From positions 5,704,001-5,768,000 of the forward strand of contig NZ_CP108067.1 of assembly GCF_036178145.1 (NCBI RefSeq): a DNA stretch of 64,000 nt, read 5' to 3'. Source of the stretch: Streptomyces sp. NBC_00273. Its GTDB lineage: Bacteria; Actinomycetota; Actinomycetes; Streptomycetales; Streptomycetaceae. Shown here piece after piece: positions 8,399-16,255 of the stretch; the first letter of the stretch is position 1, and each line of letters starts with the position of its first letter. The translations under genes and the position numbers were made by a program. The notes under the pieces are model-generated. The model saw nothing but the letters and a program-made list of their open reading frames with translations, searched no databases and was not told where the DNA came from.

Positions 8399-8450
8399 TC
8401 CCCCAGCTACCGCTGGGAGGTGCCCCTGCTCAAACGCCGGCGAGGCTGCA
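8399..8450. repeat. Second REP-like module: CCCCCAGCTACCGCTGGGAG palindrome plus CAAACGCCGG core
   Basis: An imperfect palindrome at 8399-8426 is followed by a third copy of the CAAACGCCGGCGAGGCTGCA core. A near-identical copy of the palindrome lies inside the membrane-protein gene at 46634-46663, so this is a dispersed element and not a local duplication. Confidence 0.65.
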
Positions 8451-8505
8451 TGCGGGCGGATCCCCAGCGGGCCGGCCGCAAGGCGAACACGGCAGAGAGG
8501 ACGTC

Positions 8506-10245
8506 ATGCTCGACCACCTGATCAAGGGCGCGACCGTCGTGGACGGCACCGGCGCCCCCGCCCGCGTCGCAGACGTGGGGATACGCGACGGCCGGATCGC
8601 GGCGATAGCCGCACCCGGCACCGTCACCGAAGAGGCCCGCACCACCGAGGACGCCACCGGCCTGGTCCTCACCCCCGGCTTCATCGACCCGCACACGCAC
8701 TACGACGCCCAGCTCTTCTGGGACCCGTACGCCACGCCCTCCATGAACCACGGCGTGACCACCGTCGCCGGCGGCAACTGCGGCTTCACCCTGGCCCCGC
8801 TCAACCCGGCCCGCCCCGAAGACGCCGACTACACCCGCCGCATGATGAGCAAGGTCGAGGGCATGGCCCTCAAGGCCCTCGAAGAGGGCGTCGACTGGAC
8901 CTGGTCCACCTTCGGCGAGTACCTCGACGCCCTGGAGGGCCGGATCGCCGTCAACGCCGGGTTCATGGTCGGCCACTGCGCCCTGCGCCGACACGTGATG
9001 GGCGAGGACGCCGTCGGCGGCCAACCCACCCCCGAGCAGATGCAACAGATGCTCGACCTCTTCCACGACGCCATGAACGCCGGCGCCTGGGGCCTGTCCA
9101 CCACCCAGTCCGCCACCCACTCCGACGGCTCCGGCGCCCCCGTGGCCTCCCGCCACGCCCGCCCCGCCGAGCTGCTGGCGCTGTCGAAGGCGGTCGCCGA
9201 ACACGAGGGCACCCAGCTGGAGGCGATCGTCGCCGGCTGCCTCGACCAGTTCTCGGACGACGAGATCGACCTCTTCGTGGAGATGAGCGCCGCCGCCGGC
9301 CGGCCCCTCAACTGGAACGTCCTCACCATCGACGCCTCCGTCCCCGAGCGGGTCCCGCGCCAGCTGATCCCCAGCGAGCGCGCCCGCAAGGCCGGCGGTC
9401 GGATCGTCGCGCTGACGATGCCCATCCTCACCCCCATGAACATGTCGCTGGGGACCTTCTGCGCGCTCAACCTCATCCCCGGCTGGGGCGAGGTCCTCGG
9501 CCTGCCCGTCCCCGAGCGGATCGAGAAGCTCCGCGACCCCGACGTGCGCGCCGAGATGCTGCGCCGCGCCGACAGCAAGGAAGCCGGTGTCTTCCGGCGC
9601 CTCGCCCACTTCGGGCGGTACGTCATAGGCGACACGTACAGCAAGGAGAACGAGGGCCTCTCCGGCCGGGTCGTGAACGACATCGCCGCCGAGCGCGGCC
9701 AGGACCCCTTCCACTGCCTGGTGGAGATCTGCGCCAACGACGAACTGCGCACGGTGCTCTGGCCGATGCCCACCGACAACGACCCGGCGAGCTGGGCCCT
9801 GCGCCAGGAGACCTGGCAGCACGAGGACGTCATGCTCGGCGGCTCCGACGCGGGCGCGCACCTGGACCGGATGTGCGGGGCCCCGTACACGACCCGCTTC
9901 CTCGGCGACTGCCTGCGCGGCCGCAAGCTGGTGCCGCTGGAGCAGGCCGTACGGATGCTCACCGACGACCCGGCCCGGCTGTTCGGACTGCGCGAGCGCG
10001 GCCGCCTCGCCGAGGGCTTCCACGCGGACCTGGTCCTCTTCGACCCGGAGCGGATCGAGGCCGGTCCCGCGACCCTGGTCCACGACCTGCCCGGGGACAG
10101 CCCCCGGCTGGACGCGCGGGCCATCGGCATCGTCTCGGTACGGGTCAACGGCGTGGAGACCATCCGCGACGACGAGGTGACGGGGGCGGTCCCCGGGATC
10201 GTGCTCCGGTCGGGCCGGGACACGAGGACGGTGAGCACCCGATGA
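8506..10245 (+). CDS. Amidohydrolase of the N-acyl-D-amino-acid deacylase family
   Basis: The 579-residue protein begins LIKGATVVDGTGAPAR, the beta-sandwich start of the amidohydrolase superfamily, and has the metal-binding GFIDPHTHYDAQ (His63, His65). GGNCGF is a signature of D-aminoacylases, and late GGSDAGAH (an Asp metal ligand) and GLRERGRLAEGFHADLVLF complete the family pattern. Members hydrolyse N-acyl-D-amino acids or related cyclic amides with zinc. In catabolic clusters with LLM and aldehyde dehydrogenase genes the true substrate is often unknown. Its stop overlaps the next gene's start in an ATGA, indicating translational coupling with the aldehyde dehydrogenase. The upstream gap is filled by repeats, so its promoter is not obvious. 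Confidence 0.85.
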   Translation: MLDHLIKGATVVDGTGAPARVADVGIRDGRIAAIAAPGTVTEEARTTEDATGLVLTPGFIDPHTHYDAQLFWDPYATPSMNHGVTTVAGGNCGFTLAPLNPARPEDADYTRRMMSKVEGMALKALEEGVDWTWSTFGEYLDALEGRIAVNAGFMVGHCALRRHVMGEDAVGGQPTPEQMQQMLDLFHDAMNAGAWGLSTTQSATHSDGSGAPVASRHARPAELLALSKAVAEHEGTQLEAIVAGCLDQFSDDEIDLFVEMSAAAGRPLNWNVLTIDASVPERVPRQLIPSERARKAGGRIVALTMPILTPMNMSLGTFCALNLIPGWGEVLGLPVPERIEKLRDPDVRAEMLRRADSKEAGVFRRLAHFGRYVIGDTYSKENEGLSGRVVNDIAAERGQDPFHCLVEICANDELRTVLWPMPTDNDPASWALRQETWQHEDVMLGGSDAGAHLDRMCGAPYTTRFLGDCLRGRKLVPLEQAVRMLTDDPARLFGLRERGRLAEGFHADLVLFDPERIEAGPATLVHDLPGDSPRLDARAIGIVSVRVNGVETIRDDEVTGAVPGIVLRSGRDTRTVSTR

Positions 10246-11714
10246 CGGACGCGCAGGCGCAGAAGCTCTACGTCGGCGGCGAGTGGGTGGAGCCCGCGGG
10301 GGGCCACTACGAGGTGATCAACCCGGCGGACGAGTCGGTGGTCGGGCTCGCGCCCGAGGCCTCGCGCGCGCAGGTCGAGGAGGCGGCGCGCGCCGCGGCC
10401 GAGGCCTTCGAGAGCTGGTCCCGTACGACGCCCGAGGCGCGCGCGGCGATCCTGGACCGGGCCGCGGACATCATGCAGCGGGAGTACGAGCCGTGGGCTG
10501 CGCTGGCCCGGCAGGAGACGGGCGCACCGACGGGCATCGCGCGCGGCATGCAGGTCGGGGTGGGCGTCGCCCGCTTCCGGCGGTACGCGAAGGGCGCCCT
10601 CGAACCGGTCGAGCGGGGCCTGCCCCCGCAGGTCACCGAGGCCGGCCCGATGGGGCGGGCGAGCATCCTGGGCGCGCTGGAGGTGCGCCAGCCGGTCGGG
10701 GTGGTCACCTGCATCACCTCCTACAACAACCCCTGGGCGAACCCGGCGGGCAAGGTGGCCCCGGCCCTGGCCATGGGCAACACGGTGGTGGTCAAGCCGG
10801 CCCCGCAGGACCCGCTGTCGGTGTTCAAGATGGCGGACGCCCTGCACGAGGCCGGGGTGCCGGCGGGCGTGGTGAACGTCGTGGGCGGGCAGTCGGTGGA
10901 GGTGGGCGAGGCCGCGGTGGACTCCCCGCACGTGGACATGGTGTCCTTCACCGGTTCCACGGCCGTCGGGCAGCGCATCGCGGAGGTCTGCGGCCGCTCC
11001 ATGAAGCGGCAGTTGATGGAGCTGGGCGGCAAGGGCGCGGCGATCGTCTTCGAGGACGCGGACCTGGACGCGGCGGTGATGGGGATCGGGACGACCTTCT
11101 CCTTCTACTCCGGGCAGATCTGCACGGCCCCGACCCGGGTGATCGCCCACCGGTCCGTCCACGACCGGCTGATCGAGAAGCTGACCGGCTATCTGGCCTT
11201 CATGAAGGTCGGCGATCCGGCGGCGCCGGGCACGGTGGTGGGCCCGGTGATCTCGGCGGCGCACCGCGACCGGGTGGAGTCGTACGTCGAGCTGGGGAAG
11301 AAGGAGGGCGCCCGGATCGCGTACGGCGGCGAGCGCCCGGTGGTGGGGGACGGCCGCGGCTTCTACGTGGCCCCGACCCTGTTGGTCGACTGCACGAACG
11401 ACATGCGGGTGGTCCGCGAGGAGATCTTCGGCCCGGTGGTCGTGGTCGTCCCCTTCGACGGGGACGAGGACGAGGCGGTCCGGCTGGCCAACGACAGCGA
11501 CTTCGGGCTGCTGAGCTACGTGTGGTCCGGGGACTCGGCGCGCGCGTTCCGCGTGGCGCGGCGGCTGCGGGCGGGCGGGGTCGGCGTGAACACCATCGGC
11601 CGGAACATGGAGGCCCCGTTCGGCGGCTTCAAGCGCAGCGGAGTGGGGCGCGACGTGGGCTCGTACGCGCTGCACGCGTACAGCGAGATCCAGTCGATCG
11701 TCTGGACGGGCTGA
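10242..11714 (+). CDS. NAD(P)-dependent aldehyde dehydrogenase
   Basis: The start ATG at 10242 overlaps the amidohydrolase stop (ATGA); the frame is open far upstream only because of GC bias. The 490-residue enzyme has the family landmarks: a QKLYVGGEWVEP opening, the SYNNPWANPAGKVAPALAMGNTVV cofactor region (longer than quoted in full here), Glu260 in MELGGKG, catalytic Cys294 in GQICTAP, and EEIFGPVV. It would oxidise an aldehyde to an acid, fitting a last step after an LLM monooxygenase or SDR. A strong hairpin follows 6 bp after the stop. Confidence 0.92.
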   Translation: MTDAQAQKLYVGGEWVEPAGGHYEVINPADESVVGLAPEASRAQVEEAARAAAEAFESWSRTTPEARAAILDRAADIMQREYEPWAALARQETGAPTGIARGMQVGVGVARFRRYAKGALEPVERGLPPQVTEAGPMGRASILGALEVRQPVGVVTCITSYNNPWANPAGKVAPALAMGNTVVVKPAPQDPLSVFKMADALHEAGVPAGVVNVVGGQSVEVGEAAVDSPHVDMVSFTGSTAVGQRIAEVCGRSMKRQLMELGGKGAAIVFEDADLDAAVMGIGTTFSFYSGQICTAPTRVIAHRSVHDRLIEKLTGYLAFMKVGDPAAPGTVVGPVISAAHRDRVESYVELGKKEGARIAYGGERPVVGDGRGFYVAPTLLVDCTNDMRVVREEIFGPVVVVVPFDGDEDEAVRLANDSDFGLLSYVWSGDSARAFRVARRLRAGGVGVNTIGRNMEAPFGGFKRSGVGRDVGSYALHAYSEIQSIVWTG

Positions 11715-11720
11715 GCCGGT

Positions 11721-11762
11721 GGCGGTGTCCGGCCGGGGAGTCCTCCTCGGCCGGACACCGCC
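11721..11762 (+). terminator. Strong hairpin terminator of the catabolic operon
   Basis: GGCGGTGTCCGGCCG (11721-11735) is perfectly complementary to 11748-11762, a 15-bp GC stem with a 12-base loop directly after the aldehyde dehydrogenase stop. It may also serve the minus-strand ABM gene, whose stop is 184 bp away. Confidence 0.75.
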
Positions 11763-11945
11763 CGATCCGTTCTCCCGGGCGACTACGCGACCACGGCCGT
11801 GAGCAACCCCCGCATGCGGGTACGACAGCGCGATCAGGACGGGCCGGGACCCTTCGCCCACGGGTCGCGTCGTTGTGGACCGCGGAGCGATCCAGACCCA
11901 CCGAACGGATGCGGCGAAGTCGAGTGCTGATCCTTCGCGGCGTTC

Positions 11946-12233
11946 CTACCGCGACTCAAGGAAGTGGACCTCGCGGGGCCTGACCTCCAGGTCGCTCAGG
12001 CCGTCGGGCGTCGCACCCATCTCGCGGGCGAGGTCGGCCGTCGCCCGGAAGGCGTCCTCGGACTCGAACGCGCCGGTGGTGACGACGGCCGCGCCGTCCG
12101 GGGTGACCCAGACCCCGACGGACAGGAAGCCCGGCTGCTGCCGCAACGCCTCGGCGACCCGGTGGCACTGGGCGACGAACTCGTCGACGTGCTCGGGGGC
12201 CGGGTAGTGGAAGGCAACGAAACCGAATGACAT
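11946..12233 (-). CDS. Small antibiotic-biosynthesis-monooxygenase (ABM) fold protein
   Basis: The start ATG at 12233 gives a 95-residue protein beginning MSFGFVAFHYPAPEHVDEF; the longer open frame upstream runs through the operator and is not credible. The ferredoxin-like pattern (FVAFHYPAPEHVDEFV, then ALRQQPGFLSVGVWV, AFRATADLAREMG) fits ABM or dimeric alpha-beta-barrel proteins, which include cofactor-independent quinol oxygenases and heme-degrading enzymes. The reaction is unknown. It is divergent from a TetR gene across a long palindrome, so it is probably that regulator's target. Confidence 0.72.
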   Translation of the reverse strand: MSFGFVAFHYPAPEHVDEFVAQCHRVAEALRQQPGFLSVGVWVTPDGAAVVTTGAFESEDAFRATADLAREMGATPDGLSDLEVRPREVHFLESR

Positions 12234-12280
12234 GACGGTGTCCTCTCTCGCGTTATACGATGCCGTACAACGTGAGGCTA

Positions 12281-12310
12281 GACCTGTTGTACGGCTTCGT
12301 ACAACAGGTC
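12281..12310. promoter_or_regulatory. 30-bp perfect palindrome, TetR operator in the divergent promoter
   Basis: A 13-4-13 perfect inverted repeat with arms GACCTGTTGTACG and CGTACAACAGGTC around GCTT lies 24 bp before the TetR start and 48 bp from the ABM start. An extra half-site (CCGTACAACGTG) lies at about 12263-12274. Position and symmetry indicate autoregulation and control of the divergent gene. Confidence 0.8.
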
Positions 12311-12333
12311 GGACAGGGTGAGGTGGGCCACAG

Positions 12334-12906
12334 ATGGGCGCATTGCGCACACCGCGCGAGAAGTGGGTCGAGGAGGGACTGCGGGCGCTGGCCGCGGGCG
12401 GTGTGGAGGCCGTGCGGGTCGAGGCGCTCGCCAAGGCGTTGGGGGTGACCAAGGGCGGCTTCTACGGGTACTTCGCCGACCGCGACGCCCTACTGGCCGA
12501 GATGCTGGACACCTGGGAACGCGAGAGCGTGGACGATGTGATCGACCGGGTCGAGCGGGAAGGCGGCGACGCACGGGACAAGGTCCGCCTCGCAGGGCAG
12601 CTCACCTTTTCCAGCGACCGCCTGCTGCCCATCGATCTGGCCATCCGCGACTGGGCCCGCCGCGACCACGCCGTCGCGGAGCGCCTGCGCCGCGTGGACA
12701 ACGAGCGCATTCAGTTGGCGCGCGACGCAATCGGCACCTTCTGCGACGACCCCGACGAGGTCGAGGCCCGCGCTCTGCTCGCCTTCTGCACGGCCATCGG
12801 TAGTCACTTCCTCGCCGCCGACCACCCCGGCACCACCCGCGCCCCGGTCATCGCCCGCGCTGCCGACATCATCCTCGACCTCCGGCGCGGCAACTCCGGC
12901 GGATGA
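12334..12906 (+). CDS. TetR/AcrR-family transcriptional regulator
   Basis: This 190-residue protein has a TetR helix-turn-helix near the N-terminus: GVEAVRVEALAKALGVTKGGFYGYFADRDAL, where the recognition-helix motif GxxxGxFYxYF is diagnostic (longer form at residues about 23-53). The C-terminal ligand domain (DWARRDHAVAERLRRVDNERI, then ALLAFCTAIGSHFLA) resembles TetR_C members that sense small organic molecules. It is transcribed divergently from the ABM-type gene with a 30-bp palindrome between them, the standard self-regulating arrangement. Its operator is unrelated to the CTGACG palindrome, so it is probably not the regulator of that set. Confidence 0.9.
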   Translation: MGALRTPREKWVEEGLRALAAGGVEAVRVEALAKALGVTKGGFYGYFADRDALLAEMLDTWERESVDDVIDRVEREGGDARDKVRLAGQLTFSSDRLLPIDLAIRDWARRDHAVAERLRRVDNERIQLARDAIGTFCDDPDEVEARALLAFCTAIGSHFLAADHPGTTRAPVIARAADIILDLRRGNSGG

Positions 12907-13002
12907 CCGCCTGCCCAGGAAGTGCGCTGCCGATCCTCACCGCCGGCCCGGTCGAGGGCTCGGACTCCGAGAAGGATCAGCACTCGACCTCGTCACACCC
13001 GC

Positions 13003-14814
13003 CTAGTTCTGGGGCCAGCTGTAGCCGAGGGACGCGGCGAGTTCGCTGCTGCCCCGCTGGAGGCGGGCGTAGCCCTTGGGGTCGGACCTCGCGATGCGTT
13101 CCAGCGCGGCTGCCGCCCGGTCGTTCGGCAGGAGGCCGTCGTCGTCGGGCAGGCACCAGTCGAAGTACAGCCGCAGCGGGGTCCCGTCCGGCCCTTCGGC
13201 GCCGTCCGCGGGCGAGTGCACGAGCCGCAGCACCGTCGTGTGCGGCTCGTGCCAGTCGGTCCCGACCCAGATGACGCCGAGGTCCCACCGTTCCAGCAGG
13301 TCCGGCCGCTCCCGCAGACCGGCCGCGATCAGCCGCGCCGTGCGCCGGGCCGGCCAGCACCAGGAGTGGTCCCGCTCGGCGCGTTCGAGCTCGGCGTCGT
13401 AGGCGGCCGCGTCGAAGCGGTACGCGGGCGGCGGCGCGCCCACCGCCCCGCGCCAGCCGTCCCACACCACCTCCGCGCCGTCCCGGCGGATCGTCACGTA
13501 CAGCGCGCCGCAACAGCCCTCGGTGCAGGAGGCCTCCGCGAGCCGTACCTCGCGCGGCTCGGGCCCGGCGCGCAGGGCGCCGTTGTCGATCAGGTACTCG
13601 GGAGCGTTGCCCGGGCCGTTCCCGAACAGGGCGGGCAGCAGCGGGAGTCCGTCGACGAGGATCCGGGTCTCGACGGAGTTCGAGTCCGGGGCGTCGTGGA
13701 CCACGGCCACCTCCCAGCGCGGGTGGGAGGCCGGCGCCGGCGCGGGGGCGAAGGGCTTCCGCCCGGTGCGCCGGATCCAGTCCGCGCGGCGGCGTTCCGC
13801 AGGGGGAAGGGGTTCGGCGCCGGGCGCCCACGCGGGCCCGTCCAGCAGCCTTTCCAGACGGCCGAGCAGGGCTTCCCGCCGGTAGGGCCGCCAGGCCAGC
13901 AGCGCGGCGGGACCGCTGTGCAGGCCGAGGGCGGTCGACAGGAGCAGCTCGTGGAGCTGCGGGGTCGGGGGCAGCAGGTCGGCCTGCCCGAGGAAGTGTG
14001 CGTACACGGATCTGGCCGGCAGGTAGTCGAGGATTTCGGGCCGGCGTCCCAGGTCGCGGGACATCCGGTGCAGCAGGCGGCCCGCCACGGCCAGCAGTTC
14101 GGGGTCCCCGGGGTGGGCGCGCAGCAGCCCGTCGAGGTCGGTGGCCTCGGCGATGCGCCGGGGGAAGAGCAGGGCCTGTGGCTCGTCGGGCACCGCGATC
14201 AGCGCGGTCCGGACGGCCTCCGCGTCGCCGGTGGCGATCGCGGCGGCGAGCGGGGTCAGCAGCTCGGACCGGTGCCGGCCGCGGATCACCAGGAGGGCGG
14301 CCGCCTGCCGGTCGAGCGGATCGAGGGCGGCGCTCGCCGCGGACGAGAGGCCGCGGAGCATGCCGAGGGCTTTGAGACAGGGCACGTCCTCGGGTTCGCC
14401 GAGGCGGATCAGCAGGGCGATGCCGATGCCGACGGCCGCCGCGGTGGTGCCGCTGCGCGTCAGCTGCCGGGCGGTGCGCCGGGCTGCGTCCTCGTCGGTC
14501 AGGTCGAGCCGTGCGGCGTGCGCGCGCAGGGTGCGGTCGGTCATCCCCAGCTCGCGGGCCCGCAGGTGGACGGCCTCGGCGGCTCGTACGGGGTCGGGGT
14601 CGGCCAGTGCGGGAGTGAGCGCGGCGGCGATTTCGGCCCGCGTCTCTTGCCAGGTCAGGTGCTTGCGGGAGGGTTCCGGCGGGGACCCGTCGGGCAACGG
14701 GTAGCCCTTGCGCGGGACCTGGCCGTCCGGCTCGATGCCGTGCCGGAAGAGGGCGTAGTCGTACAGGGACGTCGTCCGGGGGTCGAGCGGCTCGCGCTCG
14801 TCGCGGACGCTCAT
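13003..14814 (-). CDS. Conserved hypothetical protein, 603 aa, helical-repeat-like
   Basis: The ATG at 14814 opens MSVRDEREPLDPRTTSLYDYALF. The first ~330 residues are rich in Leu/Ala helices that read like a HEAT/TPR-type solenoid; the C-terminal part contains TEGCCGALYVTIRRDGAEVVWDGW and YFDWCLPDDDGLLPND with no motif I can name. There is no signal peptide or membrane helix, so it is probably cytoplasmic. Its minus-strand neighbour upstream is an AlkC-type glycosylase 55 bp away; cotranscription is possible. Function unknown. Confidence 0.75.
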   Translation of the reverse strand: MSVRDEREPLDPRTTSLYDYALFRHGIEPDGQVPRKGYPLPDGSPPEPSRKHLTWQETRAEIAAALTPALADPDPVRAAEAVHLRARELGMTDRTLRAHAARLDLTDEDAARRTARQLTRSGTTAAAVGIGIALLIRLGEPEDVPCLKALGMLRGLSSAASAALDPLDRQAAALLVIRGRHRSELLTPLAAAIATGDAEAVRTALIAVPDEPQALLFPRRIAEATDLDGLLRAHPGDPELLAVAGRLLHRMSRDLGRRPEILDYLPARSVYAHFLGQADLLPPTPQLHELLLSTALGLHSGPAALLAWRPYRREALLGRLERLLDGPAWAPGAEPLPPAERRRADWIRRTGRKPFAPAPAPASHPRWEVAVVHDAPDSNSVETRILVDGLPLLPALFGNGPGNAPEYLIDNGALRAGPEPREVRLAEASCTEGCCGALYVTIRRDGAEVVWDGWRGAVGAPPPAYRFDAAAYDAELERAERDHSWCWPARRTARLIAAGLRERPDLLERWDLGVIWVGTDWHEPHTTVLRLVHSPADGAEGPDGTPLRLYFDWCLPDDDGLLPNDRAAAALERIARSDPKGYARLQRGSSELAASLGYSWPQN

Positions 14815-14868
14815 CGGGCGGGGTGGGACTCGATTCCGTAGGTCATGCCGAGAGGGTGTCAGGCCGAG

Positions 14869-15957
14869 TCAGGACGCGTCCAACGAAAATCCGGCCTCGC
14901 CGCGGACCCGGCCGTTGATCTGGAGCTGCACCAGGTGCTCGCCGGAGTGGTAGCGGCGGGTGGTGATGGGCTTGAAGGAGTGGCGCTTGGTGCCCCCGAG
15001 GGTTTCGCCGGGGGCCAGGGAGCGGGTGACGAGTTTGAACACCTTGGGGGTGCGGGTGCCGCCCGCCTTCACGTGGTGCACGACGTAGTCGATGACCAAC
15101 TGCGCCGGGAGCGGGCCGGTGTTGGTGACCTTCCAGTCGAAGACGAGGTACTCGCCGACGGCGATCCGCGGGTCGGCGACGACCGGGCCGCTCACGGTGA
15201 CGGGCACGTCGGGGGAGTGGCCGAGCAGGGTCAGCGCCTCGGGCCGCCCGGCCTTGATCAGGGTGCGCAGTCCGTGGCGTACGACGCGGTCGGTGGTGGC
15301 CTCGGGCTCGGCCAGCCAGCGGGCCGCGGTCCGGACCGCGAGGGCGGGGTGGTCGCGGCTGATGTCGTTGAGGTGGTTGGAGACGGAGCGGCGGACGTAC
15401 TCGGACCCGTCGCGGTAGAGGGCGTCCAGCACCGGCAGGGCCGGCCGCGGGTCGGCGACGAAGGCGGGCAGCTGCGGGGCCCACGGCAGCCGGGGCCGGG
15501 TGCCCTCGCTGGCGAGGCGGCGTACGTGCGGGTCCGGGTCGGCGGTCCACTTCCGTACGACGGCCAGGGCGCGGTCCGGGTCGGCGCGCAGGAAGGGCCG
15601 TACGGCGGACTCTGCGCTGAGCCGGGAGGTGAGGTCGTGGAGCAGATCCAGCCCGGGTTCGAACGCCTCCAGCCCGCGGACGGCGACGGCCTCGTTGACG
15701 GGGAAGGTCATCCAGCCCTCGAAGCCGGGCTGGGCGAGGGCGGTGCGCACGACGGCCTCGAAGGCGGGCCACGTGTCGGGGAGGTCGTCGAGCACGGCGT
15801 CGCGGACGGCGGCGACGCGGCCGCTGAAGGTCAGCCCGTCGAGGGCGTCGGCGCGGGCGCGCAGGGCCGGCGAGGACCGGCGGCCGCCCGCGCGGGCGAG
15901 CAGTCGGGCGAGGCTGGTGACGGTGTCCGCGCTGAGGAGCTCATCGGCCGTGGGCAT
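14869..15957 (-). CDS. DNA alkylation repair protein, AlkC-like (HEAT repeats plus C-terminal Ig-like domain)
   Basis: The start ATG at 15957 gives 362 residues; the in-frame extension to 16257 crosses the promoter region and is rejected. The N-terminal two thirds show HEAT-like units with the AlkC/AlkD flavour: WMTFPVNEAVAVRGLEAF, HDLTSRLSAESAVRPFL, VRKWTADPDPHVRRLASEG and EYVRRSVSNHLNDISRDHP. The last ~110 residues are beta-rich (VTVSGPVVADPRIAVGEYLV, VTNTGPLPAQLVIDYVVHHV), as in the Ig-like domain that distinguishes AlkC from AlkD. Such enzymes excise 3-methyladenine or 3-methylcytosine without flipping the base. It is probably a constitutive repair function. Confidence 0.82.
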   Translation of the reverse strand: MPTADELLSADTVTSLARLLARAGGRRSSPALRARADALDGLTFSGRVAAVRDAVLDDLPDTWPAFEAVVRTALAQPGFEGWMTFPVNEAVAVRGLEAFEPGLDLLHDLTSRLSAESAVRPFLRADPDRALAVVRKWTADPDPHVRRLASEGTRPRLPWAPQLPAFVADPRPALPVLDALYRDGSEYVRRSVSNHLNDISRDHPALAVRTAARWLAEPEATTDRVVRHGLRTLIKAGRPEALTLLGHSPDVPVTVSGPVVADPRIAVGEYLVFDWKVTNTGPLPAQLVIDYVVHHVKAGGTRTPKVFKLVTRSLAPGETLGGTKRHSFKPITTRRYHSGEHLVQLQINGRVRGEAGFSLDAS

Positions 15958-16255
15958 GGGGCCAGTCTCGCCGATGGCGGCCCGGTCCCGGGGCCGGCCA
16001 GGGCCCCTGTTACCGCTGGTCACCGCAAAGTCACGACGGAAACTTTGAAAATTCGCAAAACGGACATGGCTGCGGTTTCCGCATGCCGAAAGAGTCTCGG
16101 TCGAGCCTGTCGAAGCGTGGGCGCGCATCAGAGTGAACCTTGCATTAAGTGCTTGTGAACTGTCTCGACCTCGAGATTCGAAGGCGTTCGGGGGTGTTGA
16201 GTTCCGGACCTCGATCGTCCATATGTGGAAAACGCACCATCTAACGTCCTGACCC

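Noticed and set aside
8328..10241. N-terminal extension of the aldehyde dehydrogenase frame
   Set aside because: The extension runs through the amidohydrolase gene in another frame and is Arg/Pro-rich; the ATG at 10242 in an ATGA overlap is the natural start.
12334..12906. This TetR as the regulator of the CTGACG regulon
   Set aside because: Its own promoter has a different, perfect palindrome (core TTGTACG), and no CTGACG site lies nearby.
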